A stretch of DNA of 42,619 bases, taken from the NCBI GenBank assembly GCA_011620315.1, contig WOZO01000051.1, positions 1 through 42,619 of the forward strand. Direction: 5' to 3'. Under the pieces are notes generated by a model that saw only the letters and a list, made by a program, of their open reading frames with translations, did not search any database and was not told the DNA's origin. This DNA is from Sideroxydans sp. (lineage in GTDB: Bacteria > Pseudomonadota > Gammaproteobacteria > Burkholderiales > Gallionellaceae). Shown one piece after another: positions 17,197-27,593 of this stretch. How positions within the stretch are numbered: position 1 is the stretch's first letter; each line of letters opens with the position of its first letter. The position numbers and the translations under genes were made by a program.

Positions 17197-20100
17197 GTGA
17201 CTCCCGCGTTCAACCCCCTGCTGCTGTCGTCGGTCAAATCCGAACTGGACAGCTCGCTGGCCACCATCCTCCGCGAACAGGAGCAGTTCTTCTCCTCGGG
17301 TGGCAAGCATCCGCTGGATGCAGCACTGGAAGAGTTGCATCGCCTGCGCGGCGTATTGCAGATGTTGCATCTGCAAGGTCTGGTCGCTTTCTGTGCTGAA
17401 CTGGAAACCCTGCTGCGGGAAATGACGGAGCACCCCGAGGGCGCCACCGTGATGCATCAGGATGCGCTGCGCCATGCACTGTTCGGTCTCACTCATTATC
17501 TGGACGCGCTTTCCGACGGCGCTGCCAATGCCGCCCTGCGGCTGTTCCCTGAATACCAGGAATTGCATCAGGTGCGCGGTCTGGATATGGCATTCGAGGT
17601 CGATCTGTTCTTCCCCGAACTGAACGTCGATCTGCCCGTCGAACTGACGGCGGGCGCATTGCCCGGCGATGCGCCCGCGCGTATCAAACAAGCGCGCATG
17701 CACTTCCAGCAAGGATTGCTCAAGTACTTGCGCCAGGACGCAACGGACGATGCTTTGCGTGCCATGACGGCCACCGTCAAAACCGTCGCAAATTGTGTGG
17801 CGGGCGAGGAACGCGCCTTCTGGTGGGTGGCGGAAGGCATGCTGAACTGCGTTTTGCTGGACGGGCTTCCGCCCGAATTGAACGCCAGAAAATCGTTCAG
17901 CCGCATCGATCAGGCTATGCGCGCCCTGCTGGATGACAGCGCGTTCGACATGGTCGCGGCGATGAGCGAGATGCTCTATCTGATCGCGCGCAGCCACACC
18001 GTCAATGAAACGGTGGAACAGATCAGGCAGGTGTTCGATCTGGATACCTACCTGCCCGAAGCGCCTCCTCTGCCACCCGGCGAGACATCGGCATTGCTGG
18101 AAAACATGCGCGCGCAACTCGCCGCAGCGGACGAAGCATGGGAACAGTGCGTGCTGAACGACCGCGCTTCCTGCGCGCGTTTCGGCACGCAGTCCGAGCA
18201 ATTGCATGCCTTGTCCGAACAGCTGGACCGCAACACGCTGCAGTTCCTGTGCAAACAGATCCATGCCACCGCGCAGCATGTGGAGAACCCGGAACATGCG
18301 CAGACCATCGCGATGGATATGGCGATGGCCCTGCTGTTGCTAGACAGCGGCATCGGGCATTACCAGCATCTGGGCAGCGGCTTCCACGAGCAGGCGCGTC
18401 TGCTCACTTCGCGCTTGCATGAAACACTGCTGAACCAGCCCGAAGACCAGAACAAACTGGCCACGCTGGTCGCGCTGTATTGCGAGATGGAGCAGCGGGA
18501 AGTCATGGCACCGCTGGCAGCCGAGATGCAGAACAACCTGCAGCATATCGAGCAGACATTGAACGCTTTCTTCGGCAATGCGGCCAAGCGTTCCGAACTG
18601 CTGCAGGTCAATCGCCTGCTGAGCCAGGTGCAGGGCGGTTTGCACATCCTGTCGCTGGATATCGCGGAACAACTGCTGGTCACCCTGCGCCGGATCACCG
18701 AGCGCTACCATCAGGGCGACACCCCTGCCGCCGCCGAGATGCGCGCCGTGGCGTCCGCCATCAGCGTCATGGACGACTACGTGCACGGGCTGACATTGGG
18801 GCAGAAGCCCGATCCCTTGTCGCTGAACGATGTACTGCGCGAGTTGGCCGAGGCGACCGCCGACCATGCACAGGCTGTAACGGAAGCGGTCGAAGAAGCG
18901 ACGCCCGCATCGGTGGTGTCCGTGCGTTCCGGTGACGAGGACGCCGAATTGCTGGAGGTCTTCCTGGAAGAAGCGCAGGAAGTGATGGAGACCTTGCGCG
19001 CCAATCTGGAAGTCTCGCGCCTGCATCTGGACAGTCGCGAGCCGTGGATCACCATGCGCCGCGCCTTCCATACCCTCAAGGGCAGCGGGCGCATGGTGGG
19101 GCTGACCGAACTGGGCGAAGTCGCCTGGGCGGTCGAGCGCGCCATGAACAAATGGATCGCCTCCAATCAGCCGGCCACTCCCGATCTGCTCGATCTGGTC
19201 GGCGACGCCGAAGTGTTGTTCCAGCACTGGGTAGATATGCTGGAGAGCGGCAGCACCACAGCGCAGATAGACACCTCCAATCTGCTCACGCTGGCAGACT
19301 GCATCGAGCACGACAAACCGGTACCCCAGCCTGCCGTGCCTGCAGCAGCCGAACCCGAGCCGCGGATCGAAACTGCTGACGAGGCCGCCCCCGAACCCGA
19401 GGAAGAAGGCCCGGTCATCATCGGCGACGTCAGCATGTCGCCGGTATTATTCCAAATCGCGTCGGAAGAAGCGCTGCAGCATGTGAGCGCGCTGCGCGCC
19501 TGCTTCGACAACGTTCAGATGGCTGCCAAACCGGTCGTGTCTTACGACTTCATGCGCGCCGCCCACACGCTGGCTGGCGTCAACCGCACCATGGGCTTTC
19601 TGCCGATCGCCGAACTCGCTTACACCCTGGAGATGTGGCTGGAACCGCGCATCGACAAAGCGGGTGCCATCGGCACGCCGCAGCTGGTTTTGCTGGACGA
19701 TGTCATCACCCGGCTGGATGAGCTGTGCCACGGCGTACATGAGCGCGTCGCGCCGGCCGCACAAACCGAACTGATCGAACGCCTGCTGGCAGACAAGGCG
19801 CTCGGCAGCTCCGACATCCCGCAAGAGTCTGAAGCGACTGCGCACGAGGAAGTCATGCAAATCGCGGCGCCGGTCGAGCCGGTTGCTGCAACAGCGGCAC
19901 CCGCCGAACCAGTGCCGGAAAGTGTCGAGCAGGAGCAAGCAGCATCCGCGCCCCAAGCTGCGCCGCACGAGCGCACCGTCCACGACGAGGTGGATGAACA
20001 ATTGCTCCCCATCTTCCTGGAAGAAGCCCACGAGCTCTATCCGCAGATCGGCAGCACCTTGCGCGCCTGGCGCGACAATCCCGAAGATGCGCAACAGGGA

Positions 20101-22218
20101 CGCAACCTGCAGCGCAGCCTGCACACGCTCAAGGGCAGTGCGCGCATGGCCGGCGCGATGCGCTTGGGCGAACTGACCCACCGTGTCGAAGACCGCGTCG
20201 GTAAAGCGATCTCGCAACACGCACTGGACGAAAGCCTGTGGAACGAGATGGACAACTATCTGGACCGCATCGCGCACGCCATCGAGCAATTGACCCTGCC
20301 GCCCGCTGTCAAACCGGCGGCGCAGCCGCCGGTCGCGGAAGAGGCCGCGGCCGTTGCGCCGGAATCTGCCGCGACGGCGGCAACTGTCGCCGCACTGGAT
20401 GTCGGCGCGGAGCGCGCGATGCAATCCGCCATGCTGCGTGTGCGCTCCGATATCGTGGACCGATTGGTCAACGAAGCCGGCGAGGTCAGCGTGACGCGCT
20501 CGCGTGCCGAGGCCGAATTGCGCGAGTTCAAAACCAGCGTGCTGGAACTGACCGACAGCGTGAGCCGCCTGCGCAAACAATTGCGCGAGATCGAGATTCA
20601 GGCGGAAAGCCAGATGCAGGCCAATGTCGCCGTCAACTCCAATGTCGCCGATCAATTCGATCCGCTGGAATTCGACCGCTTCACCCGCTTCCAGGAACTG
20701 ACGCGCTTCATGACCGAGAGTGTGCACGACGTGCAGACGGTGCAGCAGACGCTGCTGAAGAATCTGGACGAGACCTCCGCCGCGCTGAATGCCCAGGCGC
20801 ACCTCAACCGCGATCTGCAACAGGGCCTGATGAGCATCCGCATGGTGCCTTTCGCCAGCATCAGCGAGCGCCTGTACCGCATCGTGCGCCAGACCGGCAA
20901 GGAACTGGGCAAGCGCGCCAACCTGGAATTGTCCGGCACCGAGATCGAGCTCGACCGCAGCGTGCTGGAAAAGATGACGGCACCGTTCGAACATCTGCTG
21001 CGCAACGCCATCGCGCATGGTCTGGAAACTCCTGAACAGCGCAGCCGGAGCGGCAAGCCGCCCATCGGTGAAGTGCGCTTCTCTTTGCGTCAGGAAAGCA
21101 ATGAAGTGGTGTTCGAACTGGCCGATGACGGTGTCGGCCTGAACATCGAACGCATCCGCCAGAAAGCGCTGGACAACGGCCTCATCGCCGCCGATGAGGA
21201 GATCAGTGATGAGCAGTTGATGCAGCTGATCTTCACTGCCGGTTTATCTACCGCCGGGGAAGTGACCGAGATCGCCGGGCGCGGCGTCGGCCTGGATGTG
21301 GTGCGCAGCGAGGTATCTGCTTTGGGCGGGCGCGTCGATGTCAGTTCCGAGCCGGGCAAAGGCGTGCGTTTCACCATCCACCTGCCGTTGACGCTGGCGG
21401 TGACGCGCACCCTGATGGTGCGCGCGGCACACGCCGTCTATGCATTGCCCGCCACCATGGTCGAGCATGTGCAACAGGTGAGGGCGGCGGAATTGAACGC
21501 GCTCTATGCGCAGCAATATATCGATTGGCAGGACAAGCGCTACCCCTTGTTCTACCTGCCGCGCGTGCTCGGCGACGATCAGGCAGAGGTGGTCAGCCTG
21601 CCGCACAACCCCGTTCTGCTGCTGCGCAGCGGCGAACAGCGCATCGCTTTGCATGTCGACGCCCTGCTCGGCAACCAGGAAGTCGTGGTCAAGAACATCG
21701 GCCCGCAACTGGCGCGCCTGCCCGGCATCGCCGGCGCGACGGTATCCAGCAGCGGTGCGGTGATCCTGATCATCAATCCGGTGGCCTTCACCCAGCGTAT
21801 TGCGGTAACACGCAAGATCGCCAAGAAGGCGGTCGCCGAAGCAGTGCACAGCAAGCCGCTGGTGATGGTGGTCGACGATTCACTGACCGTGCGCAAGATC
21901 ACCACCCGTCTGCTGGAGCGCAACGGCTACCTGACCGTCACCGCCAAGGACGGCGTGGATGCGCTGGAACAGTTGATGGAGATCTCGCCCGACGTGATGC
22001 TGCTGGATATCGAGATGCCGCGCATGGACGGATTCGAGCTGGCCAAACGGCTGCGCCAGGACAGCAAGACCAAGACCCTGCCCATCATCATGATCACCTC
22101 GCGCACCGCGGACAAACACCGCAACTACGCAATGGAGCTGGGCGTGAACGAGTACCTCGGAAAACCGTTCCAGGAAGAGGAATTGCTCGGCCACATCGCC
22201 CGCTTTGTCAAACAGTGA
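17197..22218 (+). CDS. chpA: Hybrid CheA-type histidine kinase ChpA/PilL with several Hpt domains, HATPase, CheW and C-terminal receiver
   Basis: 1673 aa from GTG; Hpt motifs FHTLKGSGRMVG, AHTLAGVNRTMG, LHTLKGSARMAG; HATPase AGRGVGLDVVRSEV; receiver VMVVDDSLTVRKITTRLLERNG...MLLDIEMPRMDGFEL. Confidence 0.96.
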   Translation: MTPAFNPLLLSSVKSELDSSLATILREQEQFFSSGGKHPLDAALEELHRLRGVLQMLHLQGLVAFCAELETLLREMTEHPEGATVMHQDALRHALFGLTHYLDALSDGAANAALRLFPEYQELHQVRGLDMAFEVDLFFPELNVDLPVELTAGALPGDAPARIKQARMHFQQGLLKYLRQDATDDALRAMTATVKTVANCVAGEERAFWWVAEGMLNCVLLDGLPPELNARKSFSRIDQAMRALLDDSAFDMVAAMSEMLYLIARSHTVNETVEQIRQVFDLDTYLPEAPPLPPGETSALLENMRAQLAAADEAWEQCVLNDRASCARFGTQSEQLHALSEQLDRNTLQFLCKQIHATAQHVENPEHAQTIAMDMAMALLLLDSGIGHYQHLGSGFHEQARLLTSRLHETLLNQPEDQNKLATLVALYCEMEQREVMAPLAAEMQNNLQHIEQTLNAFFGNAAKRSELLQVNRLLSQVQGGLHILSLDIAEQLLVTLRRITERYHQGDTPAAAEMRAVASAISVMDDYVHGLTLGQKPDPLSLNDVLRELAEATADHAQAVTEAVEEATPASVVSVRSGDEDAELLEVFLEEAQEVMETLRANLEVSRLHLDSREPWITMRRAFHTLKGSGRMVGLTELGEVAWAVERAMNKWIASNQPATPDLLDLVGDAEVLFQHWVDMLESGSTTAQIDTSNLLTLADCIEHDKPVPQPAVPAAAEPEPRIETADEAAPEPEEEGPVIIGDVSMSPVLFQIASEEALQHVSALRACFDNVQMAAKPVVSYDFMRAAHTLAGVNRTMGFLPIAELAYTLEMWLEPRIDKAGAIGTPQLVLLDDVITRLDELCHGVHERVAPAAQTELIERLLADKALGSSDIPQESEATAHEEVMQIAAPVEPVAATAAPAEPVPESVEQEQAASAPQAAPHERTVHDEVDEQLLPIFLEEAHELYPQIGSTLRAWRDNPEDAQQGRNLQRSLHTLKGSARMAGAMRLGELTHRVEDRVGKAISQHALDESLWNEMDNYLDRIAHAIEQLTLPPAVKPAAQPPVAEEAAAVAPESAATAATVAALDVGAERAMQSAMLRVRSDIVDRLVNEAGEVSVTRSRAEAELREFKTSVLELTDSVSRLRKQLREIEIQAESQMQANVAVNSNVADQFDPLEFDRFTRFQELTRFMTESVHDVQTVQQTLLKNLDETSAALNAQAHLNRDLQQGLMSIRMVPFASISERLYRIVRQTGKELGKRANLELSGTEIELDRSVLEKMTAPFEHLLRNAIAHGLETPEQRSRSGKPPIGEVRFSLRQESNEVVFELADDGVGLNIERIRQKALDNGLIAADEEISDEQLMQLIFTAGLSTAGEVTEIAGRGVGLDVVRSEVSALGGRVDVSSEPGKGVRFTIHLPLTLAVTRTLMVRAAHAVYALPATMVEHVQQVRAAELNALYAQQYIDWQDKRYPLFYLPRVLGDDQAEVVSLPHNPVLLLRSGEQRIALHVDALLGNQEVVVKNIGPQLARLPGIAGATVSSSGAVILIINPVAFTQRIAVTRKIAKKAVAEAVHSKPLVMVVDDSLTVRKITTRLLERNGYLTVTAKDGVDALEQLMEISPDVMLLDIEMPRMDGFELAKRLRQDSKTKTLPIIMITSRTADKHRNYAMELGVNEYLGKPFQEEELLGHIARFVKQ

Positions 22219-22233
22219 TGCACTGCATCTAAT

Positions 22234-22262
22234 TTGTGAAGGCTGGCGGCAATAGCTACAAT
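22234..22262 (+). promoter_or_regulatory. Candidate sigma70 promoter upstream of yqgE
   Basis: TTGTGA (22234-22239), 17-nt spacer, TACAAT (22257-22262). Confidence 0.5.
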
Positions 22263-22268
22263 GCCGCC

Positions 22269-22829
22269 ATGTCCGACATCGACCTCACCAACCACTTCCT
22301 GATCGCCATGCCTGCGATGACCGATCCCTTCTTTGCCAAATCGCTCACCTATGTGTGCGAACACAATGAAGAAGGCGCGATGGGTATCGTGGTGAACCGC
22401 CCGATCAGCCTGACCTTGAGCGAGTTGTTCGCACAGATCAATATGCCGCTGACCCAGTCCGAACTGGAAGACATGGCTGTGCATTTCGGCGGCCCGGTGC
22501 AAACCGACCGCGGCTTCGTGTTGCATGACACAGGTAAAGCGTGGCAATCCACGCTACAAGTGAATGACAAGGTCAGTCTCACCACCTCCAAGGACATCCT
22601 GCAGGCAGTCGGAGAAGGCAGCGGCCCCAAACATCTGCTGATCACACTGGGTTATGCCGGTTGGTCGGAAGGTCAACTGGAACAGGAGATCGCCGACAAC
22701 GCTTGGCTGTCGGTGCCTGCCACCGCACACATCCTGTTCGACCTGCCGGCCGAAGAACGTCTGCCTGCCGCGATGGCGCTGCTCGGTGTCGACTACGCCA
22801 CCCTGTCGGAGGAAGCCGGACATGCCTGA
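22269..22829 (+). CDS. yqgE: YqgE/AlgH family protein
   Basis: [40 protein letters not shown]...[14 protein letters not shown]. Confidence 0.95.
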   Translation: MSDIDLTNHFLIAMPAMTDPFFAKSLTYVCEHNEEGAMGIVVNRPISLTLSELFAQINMPLTQSELEDMAVHFGGPVQTDRGFVLHDTGKAWQSTLQVNDKVSLTTSKDILQAVGEGSGPKHLLITLGYAGWSEGQLEQEIADNAWLSVPATAHILFDLPAEERLPAAMALLGVDYATLSEEAGHA

Positions 22830-23277
22830 GGGCGTGACCGCGATTTATTCCGGCACTTTTCTCGCTTTCGATTTCGGTACCCGCCGCATTGGCATCGCCG
22901 TCGGCAACAGTATTTCCGGTACTGCCTGCCCGCTGACCACCATCAACGACGAGCGCAACGACATGCGCTTCGCCACCATCGGGGCACTGCTGCAGGAATG
23001 GCAACCGGCGGCGCTGGTAGTCGGCCTGCCCTGCAACGATGACGGCACGCCGCACGAGATGACCGCCCACTGCCGCCGCTTTGCCAACCGGCTCAAAGGG
23101 CGCTTCAATCTGCCCACGCTTTTGGTTGATGAGCGGTATACTTCCGCCGCCGCGAGTTCAGCACTGGATGAGGAAGGGATACACGGCAGAAAGCAGAAAT
23201 CCCTGATCGATCAGTATGCCGCGCAACAGATACTGCAAGCGTATTTCGATGAACCCAGCGCAGGGATCCATGCATGA
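22822..23277 (+). CDS. ruvX: Holliday junction resolvase-like / pre-16S rRNA nuclease
   Basis: [55 protein letters not shown]. Confidence 0.95.
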   Translation: MPEGVTAIYSGTFLAFDFGTRRIGIAVGNSISGTACPLTTINDERNDMRFATIGALLQEWQPAALVVGLPCNDDGTPHEMTAHCRRFANRLKGRFNLPTLLVDERYTSAAASSALDEEGIHGRKQKSLIDQYAAQQILQAYFDEPSAGIHA

Positions 23278-24224
23278 ATAATCCACAGTTGAACAAGAAC
23301 GGTGAGCTGCAGCACCTGCTGACCACCGAAGGCTTGCCCGCGCGCATCCTGCGCGACATCCTCGACCAGGCGGGCGAGTTCGTGAATCCGCACGGCGGCA
23401 GCGAGCTACGCAAAGTACCTTTGCTGCACGGCAAATCGGTGTTCAACATCTTCTTCGAGAACAGCACCCGCACCCGCACCACCTTCGAGATCGCGGCCAA
23501 GCGCCTGTCAGCCGACGTGGTCAACCTCAACATCGGCTCTTCCTCCACCAGCAAGGGCGAGACCTTGCTCGATACCGTAGACAACCTATGCGCGATGCAC
23601 GCCGACATGTTCGTGGTGCGCCATTCCACCAGCGGCGCGGCACACCTGATCGCCAAGCATGTCGCGCCCGATATCCATGTGATCAATGCCGGCGACGGAC
23701 GCCATGCCCACCCGACGCAGGCGCTGCTGGACATGTTCACCATCCGCCACTACAAAAAAGAGTTCCACAATCTGACCGTCGCCATCGTTGGCGACGTGCT
23801 GCACTCGCGCGTGGCGCGCTCGCAGATCCACGCGCTGACTACGCTGGGTGTGCCGGAAGTGCGCGTGGTCGCACCCAAGACACTGTTGCCGACCCATGTC
23901 GACAAGCTGGGCGTGCACGTCTTCCACAACATGGAAGAAGGCCTCAAAGGCGTGGATGTGGTGATGATGCTGCGCCTGCAGAACGAACGCATGCAGGGCG
24001 CGTTACTGCCCTCGGCGCAGGAGTATTTCAAATACTACGGCCTGACCCAGGATCGTCTGGCGCTGGCCAAAGACGATGCCATCGTGATGCATCCGGGCCC
24101 GATGAACCGCGGTGTGGAGATTGACTCCAGCGTGGCGGACGGTTCGCAGGCGGTGATCTTGCCGCAGGTGACTTTCGGCATCGCGGTGCGCATGGCGGTG
24201 ATGAGCATGCTGGCGGGGAATTGA
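23274..24224 (+). CDS. pyrB: Aspartate carbamoyltransferase catalytic subunit
   Basis: [40 protein letters not shown]. Confidence 0.97.
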   Translation: MNNPQLNKNGELQHLLTTEGLPARILRDILDQAGEFVNPHGGSELRKVPLLHGKSVFNIFFENSTRTRTTFEIAAKRLSADVVNLNIGSSSTSKGETLLDTVDNLCAMHADMFVVRHSTSGAAHLIAKHVAPDIHVINAGDGRHAHPTQALLDMFTIRHYKKEFHNLTVAIVGDVLHSRVARSQIHALTTLGVPEVRVVAPKTLLPTHVDKLGVHVFHNMEEGLKGVDVVMMLRLQNERMQGALLPSAQEYFKYYGLTQDRLALAKDDAIVMHPGPMNRGVEIDSSVADGSQAVILPQVTFGIAVRMAVMSMLAGN

Positions 24225-24226
24225 CC

Positions 24227-25501
24227 ATGAACATCCATATCAGGAACGGTCGCCTGATCGATCCCAAGAACCAGCTCGACTCGCAGCAGGACCTGTTCAT
24301 CGTCGACCGCCGCGTCGCGGCCATTGGCAACGTCCCCAAAGGTTTTGTCGCCGAGCAGGTGATCGATGCCGCCGGCATGATCGTGATGCCGGGATTGGTC
24401 GATGTGGCGGCGCGCCTGCGCGAGCCGGGTTATGAATATCGTGCGACGCTGGAATCGGAGATGGCCGCTGCCGTGGCCGGCGGCGTGACATCACTTGCTT
24501 GCCCGCCCGATACCGATCCGCCGCTGGACGAGCCGGGATTGGTAGAGATGCTGAAGCACCGCGCGCGCGCGCTCAATCAGTGCCGCGTGTTCCCACTGGG
24601 TGCGTTGACCTATGGTCTGAAGGGTGCCGAGCTGACCGAGATGGTCGAGTTGACCGAAGCCGGCTGCAAGGCATTCAGCCAGGCTGATGCACCGCTCACC
24701 GATACTCGCGTGCTGATGCGCGCCATGCAATATGCGGCGACCTTCGGCTATCGCGTGTGGCTGCGCCCACAGGACAGTTTCCTCGCCAAGAATGGTGTGG
24801 CACATGACGGCGAAGTCGCTACCCGCCTCGGTCTGCCGCCGATCCCGGTGGTCGCCGAAACCATCGCGTTGTCCACCGCACTGCAACTGGCACGGGAGAC
24901 TAGCGTCACTTTGCATATCTGCCGCCTTTCCAGCGCCGCCGCTGTAGACATGGTCCGTGCGGCCAAGCAGGAAGGATTGAACGTCACCTGCGACGTATCC
25001 ATGAACCATGTGCACCTGACCGAGATGGACATCGGCTACTTCGACGCCAACTGTCATCTGATGCCACCGCTGCGCAGCCAGCGCGACCGCACCGCCCTGC
25101 GTGCCGGCCTGCTGGACGGCACCATCGATGCGATCTGCTCCAACCATTCGCCGGTGGACGACGATGCCAAACTGTTGCCGTTCGCGGAAGCGGAAGCCGG
25201 GGCGACCGGGCTGGAGCTGTTGCTGACTTTGGTGTTGAAGTGGGCCGAACAGGAAAAAGTACCGCTGTTGCACGCGTTGTCGCGCGTCACCATCAACCCG
25301 GCAAAATTGCTGGGCCAGAAGATGGGGCACCTGTCGCTGGGCGCGCATGCCGACATCTGCATCTTCGACCCCGCCGCCAACTGGCGCGTGGAACCTGCCG
25401 CGTTGCGCAGTCAGGGCAAGAACACGCCGTTCAACGGTTATGAGATGCAGGGCCGCGTGCGCTACACCCTGCTAGACGGGCAGCTCGTTTTCCAACAATA
25501 G
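24227..25501 (+). CDS. pyrX: Dihydroorotase-like protein, probably non-catalytic PyrC' (PyrX)
   Basis: DHOase-like fold adjacent to pyrB, but the HxH motif is DVAARLREPG instead of D-HxH-LREPG, and other ligand His positions are replaced (WLRPQDS, LHICRLSS). Confidence 0.88.
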   Translation: MNIHIRNGRLIDPKNQLDSQQDLFIVDRRVAAIGNVPKGFVAEQVIDAAGMIVMPGLVDVAARLREPGYEYRATLESEMAAAVAGGVTSLACPPDTDPPLDEPGLVEMLKHRARALNQCRVFPLGALTYGLKGAELTEMVELTEAGCKAFSQADAPLTDTRVLMRAMQYAATFGYRVWLRPQDSFLAKNGVAHDGEVATRLGLPPIPVVAETIALSTALQLARETSVTLHICRLSSAAAVDMVRAAKQEGLNVTCDVSMNHVHLTEMDIGYFDANCHLMPPLRSQRDRTALRAGLLDGTIDAICSNHSPVDDDAKLLPFAEAEAGATGLELLLTLVLKWAEQEKVPLLHALSRVTINPAKLLGQKMGHLSLGAHADICIFDPAANWRVEPAALRSQGKNTPFNGYEMQGRVRYTLLDGQLVFQQ

Positions 25502-25522
25502 GCGCGCCCAGCCGGGCGTGCC
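25501..25522 (+). terminator. Strong GC hairpin at the end of the pyr gene pair
   Basis: ggcgcgccc-agcc-gggcgtgcc, 9-bp stem with one G-U, followed by a short gttcttta stretch; weak U-tract. Confidence 0.45.
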
Positions 25523-25540
25523 GTTCTTTACGTGAACAAT

Positions 25541-27580
25541 ATGAACAATCCATTACTCGACCAATCCGGTCTGCCGCGCTTTGCCGAGATCAAGCCCGAA
25601 CATGTCGCGCCAGCCATCGACAAGTTGCTGGCCGAGAACCGCGCGCTGAATTCGCGCCAGTTGTCCGACGCTGTACCGCCGACCTGGGATGCTTTTGTCC
25701 GTCCCATGGAAGATGCCAACGAGCGCCTGTCCCGCGCATGGGGTCCTGTAGGACACCTGAACGCGGTGATGAATTCGCCAGAGCTGCGCGAGGCTTACAA
25801 CACCACGCTGCCCAAGATTACCCAGTATTACGCGGAGCTCGGCCAGAACCAGGCGCTGTTCGAGAAGTTCAAGGCTTTGCGCGCCAGTGCCGAATTCGGC
25901 ACCCTGAGTCCCGCCCGCAAGCAGGTGATCGAGAACGAGTTGCGTGATTTCCGTTTGGGCGGTGCCGAACTGCCCGAGGACAAGAAGACGCGCTATCTGC
26001 AAGTGCAGGAACGCCTGAGCGAACTCTCTTCGCGCTTCTCGGACAATCTGCTGGATGCCACAAATGATTTCACGCTGCTGGTCGAGCAGCGCGGCGAAGT
26101 GACCGGTCTGCCGGAAGACGTTTTGCAGACTGCGTGTGAAACCGCAGAAGCTGCGGGAAAGACCGGCTGGCTGTTCACCCTGAAAGCGCCTTCCTATATG
26201 CCGGTGATGCAGTTCGCCGACAACCGCGAACTGCGTCAAAAGATATACCGCGCCTACGCCACACGCGCTTCCGAATTCGGCAAGCACGACTGGGACAACA
26301 CGCCGCTGATGGACGAGATCGTCGCGCTGCGTGCGGAGGAAGCGCAGCTGCTCGGTTTTGCCAACTACGGCGAACTGTCGCTCGCAGCCAAGATGGCCGA
26401 GACGCCGCAGCAGGTTGTCGATTTCATGCGCGAACTGGCGCAACGCGCGCGACCGTTCGCCGAGAAGGACCTGCTCGAACTGCGCGCATTCGCCGCCAAG
26501 GAATTGGGCTTGAGCGAATTGCACTCATGGGATGTGGCTTACACCAGCGAAAAACTGCGCGAACAGCGCTACGCCTTCTCCGAACAGGAAGTGAAGCAAT
26601 ATTTCCCAGAGGATGCCGTTTTGAGCGGCTTGTTCAAACTGGTTGAGACGCTGTACGGTCTGACCATCAATTCGTCCAATGCACCGGTATGGCATGAATC
26701 AGTGCGCTTCTTTGATATCCGCGACGACCAGGGTGGCCTGGTCGGCCAGTTCTATTTCGATCTGTATGCACGCAACAGCAAGCGCGGCGGTGCCTGGATG
26801 GACGATGTGATCACCCGTCGCCGTCTGGCCGACGGCACGATCCAGACGCCGGTCGCCTACATGAACTGCAACTTCTCTGCACCGGTCGGCGGCAAACCTG
26901 CCTTGTTCACCCACGACGAGGTGAACACGCTGTTCCACGAGTTCGGCCACGGCCTGCATCATCTGCTGACCGAAGTGGAAGAACTGGGCGTGTCCGGCAT
27001 CAACGGCGTGGAATGGGATGCGGTGGAGCTGCCCAGCCAGTTCATGGAGAACTTCTGCTGGGAATGGGATGTGTTGCAGAACATGACGCGTCATGTGGAC
27101 AGTGGCGAGCCTTTGCCGCGCGAGCTGTTCGACAAGATGCTGGCTGCAAAGAACTTTCAAAGCGGCCTGGCCACGCTGCGCCAGATTGAGTTCGCTTTGT
27201 TCGACATGCTGATGCACAGCAATTTCCTGCCCGGCAGCGGCAAGTCCATCCTGCAGCTGCTGGACGAAGTCCGCGCCGAGGTCGCCGTGCTGATCCCGCC
27301 CGAGTTCAACCGTTTCCCGCAGAGCTTTGCGCACATCTTCTCCGGCGGTTACGCGGCCGGTTATTACAGCTACAAGTGGGCGGAGGTGTTGTCGGCCGAT
27401 GCTTACAGCCTGTTCGAGGAACACGGCGTGCTCAATCCGGAGATCGGTGCGCGCTTCCGCAGCGAGATCCTGTCCTTCGGCGGCGCACGGTCGGCGATGC
27501 AATCCTTCACTTCGTTCCGCGGACGCGCGCCTTCCATCGACGCGCTGCTGCGGCATAATGGGCTGGTCGAACACAAATAA
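25541..27580 (+). CDS. prlC: Oligopeptidase A, M3 family metallopeptidase (start alternatively GTG 25532)
   Basis: HEFGHGLHHLL zinc motif; M3 family architecture. Confidence 0.95.
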   Translation: MNNPLLDQSGLPRFAEIKPEHVAPAIDKLLAENRALNSRQLSDAVPPTWDAFVRPMEDANERLSRAWGPVGHLNAVMNSPELREAYNTTLPKITQYYAELGQNQALFEKFKALRASAEFGTLSPARKQVIENELRDFRLGGAELPEDKKTRYLQVQERLSELSSRFSDNLLDATNDFTLLVEQRGEVTGLPEDVLQTACETAEAAGKTGWLFTLKAPSYMPVMQFADNRELRQKIYRAYATRASEFGKHDWDNTPLMDEIVALRAEEAQLLGFANYGELSLAAKMAETPQQVVDFMRELAQRARPFAEKDLLELRAFAAKELGLSELHSWDVAYTSEKLREQRYAFSEQEVKQYFPEDAVLSGLFKLVETLYGLTINSSNAPVWHESVRFFDIRDDQGGLVGQFYFDLYARNSKRGGAWMDDVITRRRLADGTIQTPVAYMNCNFSAPVGGKPALFTHDEVNTLFHEFGHGLHHLLTEVEELGVSGINGVEWDAVELPSQFMENFCWEWDVLQNMTRHVDSGEPLPRELFDKMLAAKNFQSGLATLRQIEFALFDMLMHSNFLPGSGKSILQLLDEVRAEVAVLIPPEFNRFPQSFAHIFSGGYAAGYYSYKWAEVLSADAYSLFEEHGVLNPEIGARFRSEILSFGGARSAMQSFTSFRGRAPSIDALLRHNGLVEHK

Positions 27581-27593
27581 TCAGGAGGTCGCC

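Noticed and set aside
19447-21018. 523-aa minus-strand ORF
   Set aside because: Antisense of chpA.
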